From: Halichondria panicea
Taxonomy: Eukaryota > Porifera > Demospongiae > Suberitida > Halichondriidae
DNA: 64,000 nucleotides
Direction of reading: 5' to 3'
Assembly (NCBI RefSeq): GCF_963675165.1
Contig: NC_087392.1
Span: 3,301,001 to 3,365,000, forward strand
Notes under the pieces: model-generated
Told to the model about the DNA's origin: nothing
The model's input: the letters and a program-made list of their open reading frames with translations, nothing else
Database searches by the model: none
Shown: positions 55,446-64,000 of the stretch, in pieces
Position numbering within the stretch: position 1 is the first letter of the stretch
How the letters are laid out: every line of letters starts with the position of its first letter
Translations under genes and position numbers: made by a program

Positions 55446-55955
55446 AAGTTGTTGTCCGCTTTCTCAGGTCACTTGAGGTCCTAACCCCATCACCATCACC
55501 CTGTGAATAGACATCTGGTGGCCTTGGCCTGATTTTCTCTGAACTTGAACTGTAATTGTATCTTGTGTGTGCGTCAATAAATAAAAACAAAATTCTTTCA
55601 ATTATGATCTGTACTAGACGGCGAGTCGTATGTAGCCGTCTTAGTGTCTTTGGACGGCAAGGAATGGTCACTACGACGTATTCAACGGTCAGTGTAGAAC
55701 GGCCAGCCACACGGTAACCGTTGTGCAGCTCCGTCTAAGTGGTTCCCGATACGGTGCAGACGGACAACGTTACACTAGTATTGACGGATGCCCGTGACGA
55801 TCTGTCCCGAACGACTAAACGGTGAATTTCTGCTACCGTCGAAGTGGCTGATTTTTCCTGTGTTTGAGACAAACGGCAATAGAGGACATAATATCTAAAA
55901 GTTACATCGATGTTTCGATCATCGATGTCGGGGGTTTCATCTATGTTTCGATCAT
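55446..55955. other. No recognised gene
   Basis: Open minus-strand frames (55444-55710 and 55735-55995) without motif. GATGTTTCGATCATCGATGT-like repeats lie beside the hAT-like element. Confidence 0.4.
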
Positions 55956-56959
55956 CAGTGGCGTATCCAGCTAGGGGCTCAGGGTGCTCAAGCACCCCCT
56001 AAGCTTTACATTAATTACTGTAACCTGCTGGAAGCTGCATAATGAGCCTGCACTGCACTGCACTACGAACCTAGCTCGTTGGAGAGAGTCAAACCACACC
56101 TTCAGATAATAAGTTTCCTGGCTGTGACTTATAAGTCAAGAGCCTGCATCAGAGAAGGTTGTTCTTTCTCAGTGGCGGATCCAGGGGGGATCCCAGGGTG
56201 CCATGGATCCCCCCTTTCAGACTAAGCTATTGTGGCTTTACTACAGCTACCAGCTAGCTATTTATCAGCTATTTATCAGTATTGTAGCTTGATTCAATGA
56301 TTGTACCTGTTGTTCTGATGCATCAACTGCCAAAGGAGTGTTCAGGTTAGCCTAGGTTAGCTAGTTGACTATTCGTGGCAGAGCTAGCTAGCTCTACGCA
56401 AGTTTATTATGGGACTTCCCCTGGGATTTTACCTAGTCACGTGTGACCGGAAGTGGGCGTAACCCCAAAAAATTTCGCGCAACTTTCACTACTCGCGCTG
56501 CGCGTTCGTAGTTTGGAACCCCCCTTTCATATTTCCTTGGTCCGCCACTGTTTCTCACTCAGAAAGTAACCCAACATCACCAGCAGAAACCTGATCACGG
56601 CACTCTAAATACCAGGTAGAAGACAAAAAACAAAACAAAATAAAATAATTAAACAATAATTGTTTTAATACAGATTTTCTGCATGATAGTATAATTATTG
56701 TGCACACTGCCTGTCACTAGCTGCTCAGCAAAGAGAATGAAGACAGCATTACGATCACACAGGACTATTTCTTCTATATATTATATAGCATGAGTCAGTT
56801 AGGCAATGGTAGAGTTGCTGTACTGGGATTGTTCTTTGTAATTAGGGTGTGTCGTCTGTCATGCGCAGTAAAACGTGGGTGTGGCTTCTGGTGCGTGGGC
56901 GGGAGCGGGACCCAAAATGTTTTGGCGCTGTCACGCACCCTCCTACTGAAACGCCACTG
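55956..56959. mobile_element. hAT-like non-autonomous element, 5-bp target duplication
   Basis: Ends CAGTGGCGT ... ACGCCACTG, flanked by ATCAT (55951-55955 and 56960-56964). Contains a nested relative (56171-56550). The right end matches the fragment at 7786-7925. CAGTGGCGKATCC ends with 5-bp duplications fit what I recall of the hAT5 group. Confidence 0.75.
56171..56550. mobile_element. Nested hAT-like MITE
   Basis: (C)AGTGGCGGATCC ... GGTCCGCCACTG with TTTCT immediately outside both CAG and CTG ends (5-bp duplication). Internal inverted GGGGGGATCC/GGATCCCCCC. Confidence 0.75.
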
Positions 56960-57103
56960 ATCATTGATGTCGGGGGTTTAATCTGGGTTTCATCGATGTG
57001 CGTACAACGCACATTGTAGTCACGTGAAACTCAATTTTTACAAAATTATTTTCGAAGATGGATCACTATCATCTATACAGGCTCCAGCTCAACCCACAGT
57101 TTC

Positions 57104-57432
57104 TCACTCTCTGCCGTGTGTGTGTGTGTGTGTGTATTGTGTGTGTGAGTGTGTGTGGTGTGTGCAAGCCGTGTGTGTGTGGTGTGTGTGTGTCGGTGTT
57201 TGTGTGTGTGTGTGCACGCCGTGTGTGTGTTTGTGTGTGTGTGCCGTGTTTGTGTGTGTGTGAGGGGGTGTGGGGGGGGGTGTGCACGCCGTATGTGTGT
57301 GTGGTGTGGTGAGGGGGTTTGCAGTGCAGGCCGTGCGTGTGTGTGTGTGTGGTAGCTGTGGTAGCTGTGTGTGGTGTGTTGGGGTGTGTGCGTGCGTGTG
57401 TGTGGTGTGTGAGCCGTGTGTGTGTGTCAGTA

Positions 57433-57465
<33 letters not shown>

Positions 57466-58378
57466 CGTGTGTGTGTGTGTGTGGTGTGTGTGGTGTGTGG
57501 TGTGTGCAAGCCGTGTGTGTGGTGTGTGTGTGTCGGTGTGTGTGTGTGTGTGTCGGGGGCCGTGTGTGTGGTGTGTGGAGGGGGGTGTGCACGCCGTGCG
57601 TGTGTGTGGTGTGTGCATGCTGCGTGTGGTGTGTGGTGTGCAAGCCGTGTGTGTGGTGTGTGTGTGTGGAGGGGGGTGTGCACGCCGTGCGTGTGTGTGG
57701 TGTGTGTGTGTGCATGCATGTGCAAGCCGTGTGGAGGGGGGTGTGCACGCCGTGTGTGTGCGTGTGTGGAGGGGGGAGGGGGGTGTGCACGCCTATGTGT
57801 GTGTGGAGGGGGTGTGCCGCGTGTGTGTGTGGTGTGCAAGCCGTGTGTGGAGGGGCTGTGTGTCAGTGTGTCAGTGTTTGTGTGGTGTGTGGGGTGTGGT
57901 GTGTGTGGGGTCGTGTATGTGTGTGTGGAGAGGGGTGTGCTTGCCGTGTGTGTGTGGAGGGGGGGTGTGCTTGCCGTGTGTGTGTGTGTGTGTGTGTGGA
58001 GGGGGGAAGCCATGTGTGTGTGCCGTGGTGTGGTGGTGTGTGTGTGGAGGGGGGTGTGCCAGCCATGTGTGTGTGTGTGTGGTGTGCACACCGTGTTTGT
58101 GTGTGGAGGAGGGGGGTGTGCTTGCCGTGTGTGTGTGTGTGTGGAGGGGGGCCGTGTGTGTGTGGAGGGTGTTTGTTGTGTGGTGTGGTGTGGTGTGTGT
58201 GTGTGTGTGTGTGTGGAGGAGGCCATGTGTGTGTGGTGTGTGTGTGTGGTGTGCATGCCGTGTTTGTGTGTGTGTGGGGGGGGCTGTGTGTGTGTGTGGT
58301 GTGTGTGAGGAGGGCGTGTGCAGGCCGTGCGGTTTGTGTGCAAGCTGTGTGTGTGTGGTGTGTTGTGTGTGTGTGTTT
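57104..58378. repeat. TG-rich satellite array 1
   Basis: (TG)n with recurring GGAGGGGGGTGTGCACGCCG, GTGCAAGCCGTG and GTGTCGGTGTTTG blocks. Both strands stay open for hundreds of codons (Cys/Val or His/Thr), which reflects the repeat, not genes. The block order is shared with 62409-63870. Confidence 0.95.
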
Positions 58379-58978
58379 ATAGAAGGTATACAAAAGGTAT
58401 AGGGTGGATGATGGCTTTCAACCACACATCCTATCTTATTCAACACGGAATGCTCAGTTTTGAATTTTCATTTGGAATCCCATCTCTGTTGTTACCTTAC
58501 TTACTGTATACCTTATATATATATATATATAATTATATGTATCAGTATTTAAAGTGTGTGCATGCATTTAGCTTACATTAGTTCACTTGTCATCTTTCAG
58601 GTAGGCCAGGTGGAGAGGAGATTGATGACTATTTTTAGGATTATCATGTGATGTTTCTTTATGTAATGGGGCAGGCTTGTGTATTGTGGTAATGTACTTG
58701 TGGATCTTAATTGTATGTGTAAATTTCACTATCTTCATTAATTTTGGTGTATCATTATTTTGGGGTTTTTGTTTTGTGTGCTTTTATGATAGTAAGGCAA
58801 TGGTTTGGGTTTATGTTTTGAGGGCTTTCTGGAAGCTGTATGTGGCGTACACCGTGGTTTTAAGTATGCAGGGTACATGTATTCTGTAGTGCTCAGTGCT
58901 GGTAATTTATTCTTCAACTCAACGGGGTCCTGTCCTATCAGTGGCTTTGTTACTCTATACAATGAGTTGGGACATTAT
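58379..58978. other. No recognised gene
   Basis: AT-rich with a short (TA)n near 58516; nothing coding supported. Confidence 0.45.
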
Positions 58979-59217
58979 CAGGGGCGGATCCAGGATTTAG
59001 GGAAGGGGGGTTCTTACTTCTTGGCTGCACAAAGCGCGGACAAGAAGTGTCACTTGGCGCATAGCGCCAAAATTTTTGGCTGACCACGCCCCATCTTACA
59101 TGCCACGCCCACTAATTAACCACATTCCCCTTCAACAAAAATATTATACAAAAACATAAATTATATAATATCTGAAAGAACACAAGGCAAAGCCATTCTC
59201 ATGCTCTGGGATAGTGA

Positions 59218-59275
59218 TAGCCTCGATTCAAGGCCGATTAAAATACGTATTTTAATCGGCCTTGAATCGAGGCTA
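59218..59275. repeat. 58-bp perfect palindrome flanked by 10-bp direct repeats
   Basis: Arms of 29 bp with no spacer (centre TAC|GTA at 59246/59247). GGATAGTGAT occurs directly on both sides. A very similar arrangement exists at 62119-62196. Confidence 0.9.
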
Positions 59276-59304
59276 GGATAGTGATTGCACTTTCTTCTCT
59301 TTCA

Positions 59305-59542
59305 GGAGAGCACCAATATCCATTGGCTGATCCTCAGCGGAAGATCTGGAGGGGTGATGGAGGTGGCTGGTGGTTCCAGTGGAGAGATAGTTGTGACTGG
59401 AGGAGAGACGGTGGTGGCTGGAGGAGAGACGTTGATGACTGGAGGAGAGACGATGGTGGCTGGTGGTTCTCTTGAAGAGGAGACTGGCTGTAGACTTGAC
59501 GCATCATCTAGATTATTATATTTAATAGTCAATAATTTATAA
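59305..59542 (+). other. Possible exon with 7-residue repeats
   Basis: After a good acceptor (TTCTTCTCTTTCAG) the plus strand reads GETVVAGGETLMTGGETMVA from a 21-bp minisatellite, ending at a stop near 59542. It may be chance coding of a minisatellite; kept because of the acceptor and the in-frame unit length. Confidence 0.25.
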
Positions 59543-59683
59543 CTAGGAGAATGTTGAACATTGTGGGGCGAGCGTAAGAAAACATGCTTGTTTTACGAAT
59601 TAAAAGAAATATGTTGTATTTAAATTCAAGGTTATTAATTTAGTATACGTAGTAGAAGCATTTTACATTCGCACTGGTAGTTA

Positions 59684-60339
59684 TCAAGGTCGCGTAACTG
59701 AGTTCATGACAGTACCATTATAAGAACATGAGAAGGGCTGTGCAGAGATTAGGTTGTCAGCAGTGACTTCGGCTTCATCTATTTCAGCAATTGCTGCTAC
59801 ATTTTGGCCAAATACGTCCAATGTAAGATAGTTTCCACCTGGTGTGCTTATGATAACTTTAGCTCTCAATTGCTTTGTGGAGTGACGAAGACTTTGAATC
59901 AATGAGCATTTGTTGCATTTGCCTGTAGTGTCAGTTGAGATGGTGATCTTACTTTTGCAGTTGAGACATGAGATATACAAGTCGAGTGATAAAACACCTA
60001 CAATTTCAGCTGATGGTACAGTTCGGAAAGTGTCTGGGACATCATCATGGGCCACAACATTTGGCAGTTCCTCAATTTTTGTCCCTGTTGACCCGTTGCG
60101 AGGTACTTGAAGATATTTTTGGTGCTGGAACTCATTGACAAGAATGTTTTCAAATTTGTATGTTTCACCTTTTACAAGCGAATCAATCTTGTTCTCAAAA
60201 AGAATTAGCTTAGTTGATGTCGTGGAATCTGCGATATGAACATCTTGTTTCCAGAGCCCATCTGATATCTGGGCCTTAGGTGAAACCATCAATACTTTGG
60301 CATTCACTGTGACACGATCATACCGTTCCTTGTTCGACA
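59684..60339 (-). CDS. RPA1-like OB-fold protein with zinc ribbon, terminal exon
   Basis: Begins at an AAG acceptor (60339) and reads NKERYDRVTVNAKVLMVSPK, KLILFENKIDSLVKGETYKF, NILVNEFQHQKYLQVP (OB fold), then CLNCKSKI ... GKCNKCSLIQS (four-Cys zinc ribbon) and a C-terminal segment to the stop at 59684. Such folds bind single-stranded DNA, as in the large RPA subunit, and RPA-like genes also occur in Helitrons and other transposons. An upstream exon ending SWFKKSKVS at the donor 60621 joins in phase 1 (intron 60340-60620). The gene lies wholly between the ends of an hAT-like element, so it is probably cargo. The frame is intact. Confidence 0.65.
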
Positions 60340-60448
60340 CTTCATCAATTCATCAAGATGGATGCAATATTAATTTTTATTAACATCGACGTGGAAGTCG
60401 GTAAGGATCATGAGTCCCAAAAGCAAATCATTGTGCCGGTCCATGGAT

Positions 60449-60482
60449 ACATACATACATACATACATACATACATACATAC
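60449..60482. repeat. (CATA)n microsatellite
   Basis: Nine CATA/ACAT units. Confidence 0.95.
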
Positions 60483-60886
60483 AGACAAAATTGCAACGTT
60501 GAAGACTAGGTAGGGACTCGCTTCGCTCGCCCCAATTATTATAGCAATTATAATTAATCTATACAGTGTATCTATACAGTGTCTATCATTCAGTATGCAG
60601 TGCCGTGAACTCTCCCTTACCTGAAACTTTACTCTTCTTAAACCAGGAGTCAATGGAGGGTTGCAATCTAGACCTTATAGCCAGCCCCACCCTCATATTA
60701 TGCAGAGAGTACCAGCCCCACCCTCACATTATGCAGAGAGAAGAACTTTGTACCCTATTGTCACGACAGTAAGCTACCGGTAGCTAGCTAGCCAGGTCCT
60801 AGGTGTATTAAATATAAAGTATCAACTTAGTGGAAGGGTAGTTCGTACGAACCCAACGAACTACCTCTGGATCCGCCACTGATTAT

Positions 60887-62118
60887 ACCTATTAAGTGAG
60901 CTTGCATTTGCAGTGGCTCTGCTGCTATTATCTAAAGGACTTAGGTTATAGTCTGAATTCAAAGTGGGCAGTACTGGTTATTGTCAATAATAACAAATGG
61001 GGGGGGGGCACAGGGGACAGAAAATAAATTAAAACAGAAAACATAGACAAATGATAAACAAAGAAGCACTTGAACGCCCGACCTTGAGATTCGGGAATGG
61101 GGATTAAAGATCTTTGATGGTACCAACTCTCTCCGCTCATTCAATGCATCCACAGTCTTAAGTATAGATACTTGTACACAATACTTGTACACAGCTACTT
61201 ATTACACATTGGGTATGTTTACATAGCTATTCAATGGTTTGAGGATATCTTGTTCATGTATCCACAGTCTTAACAATTTAGTATACTTATGTATTTTACA
61301 CCTTGGGTATGCTTAGCTATTTAATTACAGTAATAATGGTGGGAGCACTTATCTTATGTTATTCTGAGTGGGTTGCTGCAGTTTACTTGGCTTTGTTATG
61401 GAGGCTCTCTTGGAGGCTCTCTTAGGACTTTATCTCATGTGACTACTGGGTTGTGGTACTTTGGAGGGAAAAACCTAGGGTCTTATCTAATTTTTGTGGT
61501 ATAGGCTTAATTAATGCTTATACATAATTATAAATAAAGTACATGTACATTTAGGTGACATGTGTGTGTAGTCTCTACATTTCTTAGAGTTAGCACAAGG
61601 CATTAGTCAAAATAAATATTTCTTTGAGTTAGCACAAGGCATTAGTCAAAATAAATATGTGGTAGTCAGAGGAGTAGGAAGATGTTTTTGTAAGGGGGTG
61701 CTGAGGTGGCCAGAGGCCACTGACAAATCTGGGGGTCCGGGGGCAAAATTTTGGCATTCTACATTCCCGCAGATAAATTCTGAGCAAATTTGGTACAGTA
61801 TCAAAATTTGCCAAAATAATTAATTCTACGTGAGTTTACCTGGATAAATTTTTCTGCTATATACTTTAAATCTATAGAATCTGTTAAGTGTGTATGAATA
61901 TACAATAAAAAAAGATTGCATTGTGTCATTGTACTTCGGAGGAATGTTTTCAATCTTCGCAGTGAAGAAAAAGAAAGGTTGGGCAGTTAGACAGCATGTC
62001 TATTTTAGTATCCAATTACACTTGACACTTGATAGTCTAGCTACCCTCTTTAGTAGCTGTTCATGAAAATTTACCATTGATGTCAAAAATGAGAGGAGAC
62101 TTGCTTATTTACTTGCCA
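60887..62118. other. No gene; hAT-like fragment
   Basis: About 61680-61760 (GGGGGTGCTGAGGTGGCC, CTGGGGGTCCGGGGGC) resembles hAT-like terminal sequence. A 39-bp tandem duplication covers 61585-61660. Nothing coding recognised. Confidence 0.45.
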
Positions 62119-62196
62119 TTGCAGATCGATAGTCTCATAAATCAGCCGCACCTTTGGACACCAAAGGTGCAGCTGATTCATGAGACTAGCAGATCG
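62119..62196. repeat. 58-bp imperfect palindrome flanked by 10-bp direct repeats
   Basis: GCAGATCGAT flanks both sides of a 58-bp hairpin that begins AGTCTCAT and ends ATGAGACTA. Size, flank length and end bases (AG.CTC ... GAG.CTA) match the palindrome at 59218-59275, though the arms differ in sequence. Confidence 0.8.
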
Positions 62197-62408
62197 ATTG
62201 TGTATAAGATGTGCAAAATGTGCTTCCTCTTTATAAGAGATATCTACGATGTGGTTCATCTAGCTGACCTTTGTACTGTGTACGTAACGATGCTAGTATA
62301 GCTAGCTCAGTAACTATATTTTAATAAAATAGCTACTAGCTCTAGCTAGCTAGCTGCTATATCAAGCTAGCTAGCTTGAGATAAGGGGGTGCTCCAGCAC
62401 CCTGAGCA
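62197..62408. other. No gene; hAT-like end next to a satellite
   Basis: Contains AGCTAGCT-rich sequence and AGGGGGTGCTCCAGCACCC then TGAGCACCCACGCC, the inner end of the CAGTGGCG element family, directly continuous with the TG array. Confidence 0.5.
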
Positions 62409-63927
62409 CCCACGCCGTATGTGTGTGTGGTGTGGGGGTGTGCAGTGCAGGCCGTGCGTGTGTGTGTGTGTGGTGGTGTGTGTGTGGTAGCTGTGTGTGG
62501 TGTGTTGGGGTGTGTGCGTGCGTGTGTGTGTGGTGTGTGAGCCGTGTGTGTGTGTCGGTGTTTGTGTGTGTGTGCCGTGTGTGTGTGGTGTGTGTGTGTG
62601 TGGTGTGTGCAAGCCGTGTGTGTCGTGTGTGTGGAGGGGGCCGTGTGTGTGGAGGGAGGGGGGTGTGCACGCCGTGCGTGTGTGTGGTGTGTGCAAGCCG
62701 TGTGTGTTGTGTGTGTACCGTATGTGTGTGGTGTGTTGTGTGTGGAGGGGGGTGTGCACGCCGTGTGTGGAGGGGGGTGTGCACGCCTATGTGTGTGTGT
62801 GTGGAGGGGGTGTGCATGCCGCGTGTGTGTGTGGTGTGCAAGCCGTGTGGTGTGCAAGCCGTGTGTGTGTCGGTGTGTGTGTGTGTGTGTCGGGGGCCGT
62901 GTGTGTGGTGTGTGTGTGTGGAGGGGGGTGTGCACGCCATGCGTGTGTGTGGTGTATGCAAGCCGTGTGTGTGTGTGTGTGTGTTGTGTGTGTGTGTGGT
63001 GTGCAAGCCGTGTGTGTGTGGTGTGTTTGTGTGTGGTGTGTTTGTGTGTGGTGTGTTGTGTGTGGAGGGGCTGTGTGTCAGTGTTTGTGTGGTATGTGTG
63101 GGGTTGTGTATGTGTGTGTGGAGTGCTTGCCGTGTGTGTGTGTGTGTGTGGAGGGGGGAAGCCATGTGTGTGTGTGCCGTGGTGTGGTGTGTGTTTGTGT
63201 GTGTGGAGGGGGGTGTGCCAGCCATGTGTGTGTGGTGTGCACGCCGTGTTTGTGTGTGTGTGGAGGGGGGAAGCCATGTGTGTGTCTACCGTAGTGTGGT
63301 GTGTGTTTGTGTGTGTGGAGGGGGGTGTGCCAGCCATGTGTGTGTGGTGTGCACGCCGTGTTTGTGTGTGTGTGGAGGGGGGAAGCCATGTGTGTGTCTA
63401 CCGTGGTGTGGTGTGTGTTTGTGTGTGTGGAGGGGGGTGTGCCAGCCATGTGTGTGTGGTGTGCACGCCGTGTTTGTGTGTGTGTGGAGGGGGGAAGCCA
63501 TGTGTGTGTCTGCCGTGGTGTGGTGTGTGTTTGTGTGTGTGGAGGGGGGTGTGCCAGCCATGTGTGTGTGGTGTGCACACCGTGTTTGTGTGTGTGTGGA
63601 GAGGGGTATGCTTGCCGTGTGTGTGTGTGTGTGTGGAGGGGGGCCGTGTGTGTAGGGCCGTGTGTGTGTGGAGGGTGTTTGTTGTGTGGTGTGTGTGTGT
63701 GTGTGTGTGTGTGTGGAGTGTGTGTGTGTGGAGGGGGCCATGTGTGTGTGGTGTGTGTGTTTGTGTGTGTGTGTGTGTGGGGGGCTGTGTGTGTGTGGTG
63801 TGTGTGAGGAGGGCGTGTGCAGGCCGTGCGGTTTGTGTGCAAGCCGTGTGTGTGGTGTGTTGTGTGTGTTTGTGTGTGTGTGAATGTGTGTGTGGTGTGT
63901 GTGGGGAGGCACGTGTGTGTGTGTGTG

Positions 63928-63958
<31 letters not shown>

Positions 63959-64000
63959 GCCGTGTGTGTGTAGTGTGCACGCCTTGTGTGTGTGTGTGTG
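62409..64000. repeat. TG-rich satellite array 2, runs off the window
   Basis: Same blocks in the same order as 57280-58378, with extra tandem copies of a ~118-bp subunit (GGAGGGGGGAAGCCATGTGT ... GTTTGTGTGTG) between 63120 and 63600. The open frames of 300-400 codons are repeat translations. Confidence 0.95.

Larger units (their letters stand above)
58979..60881. mobile_element. hAT-like element carrying an RPA-like gene
   Basis: Ends CAGGGGCGGATCCAGG and CTGGATCCGCCACTG with ATTAT on both sides (58974-58978 and 60882-60886); 1903 bp. Same end type and 5-bp duplication as 55956-56959. No transposase inside; it holds the OB-fold gene, a repeat-bearing exon and a perfect palindrome. Confidence 0.7.

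Noticed and set aside
57069..58446. Open frames of up to 424 codons on both strands of the TG array
   Set aside because: They are translations of (TG)n/(CA)n repeats (Cys/Val or His/Thr only), open in several frames at once, with no start context or splice sites.
62357..63980. Open frames of 200-410 codons in the second TG array
   Set aside because: Same reason as the first array: repeat composition, simultaneous openness on both strands.
1..64000. tRNA or rRNA genes
   Set aside because: No T-loop GGTTCGAA-type box with a matching A box and acceptor stem, and no rRNA-like conserved stretch was found by eye.

Overview
The window looks like gene-poor, transposon-rich DNA of an animal. Coding fragments are split by short GT-AG introns (about 50-280 bp). 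The recognisable proteins are nearly all from eukaryotic mobile elements: Ty3/gypsy, Ty1/copia, piggyBac-like, hAT, pogo/Tigger, Tnp2 (EnSpm-like) and an integrase-core transposase. Several unnamed protein fragments resemble, from memory only, multi-copy families of sponges and cnidarians. An early-branching marine invertebrate, most likely a demosponge, is my best guess and is an inference. I see no tRNA, rRNA, CRISPR or bacterial operon.

Layout. 1-12.8 kb: fragments of piggyBac-like, hAT and Tigger-like elements, one candidate host exon, and relics of two multi-copy proteins. 12.8-23.0 kb: one old copia element on the minus strand, broken by two later insertions. One is a young Gmr1-like gypsy element (15785-21018, identical LTRs, target duplication GCTGC). 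The other is a TTAA-flanked element (12999-14853) carrying a five-exon DEDDh-exonuclease-like gene. 23-32 kb: piggyBac-like copies, CA repeats, a minus-strand multi-exon hypothetical gene, an integrase-core transposase gene and a 20-bp minisatellite. 33-37 kb: a hypothetical multi-exon gene and the first of four related MITEs that carry a 41-codon mini-ORF. 37.2-45.0 kb: a 7.9-kb pogo-like transposon with ~375-bp inverted repeats. Its transposase gene appears to splice into about 30 tandem copies of a 57-nt micro-exon. 45.7-52.1 kb: three more MITEs around a decayed Tnp2-type transposase. 52.2-54.6 kb: a compact cluster with a broken protein kinase, an intact small three-exon gene and a convergent gene tail. 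55-64 kb: TG-rich satellite arrays, and a family of hAT-like elements with CAGTGGCG ends and 5-bp target duplications, one carrying an RPA-like OB-fold gene.

Two window-wide patterns stand out. First, exact short tandem duplications are everywhere, and at least fourteen have a period of exactly 17 bp. Several break otherwise open frames (integrase, pogo transposase, kinase, a hypothetical exon), so they are either a local mutational process or an assembly artefact, and much of the apparent decay depends on which. Second, mobile elements here repeatedly carry cargo (exonuclease, OB-fold protein, mini-ORF, micro-exon array) rather than only a transposase.
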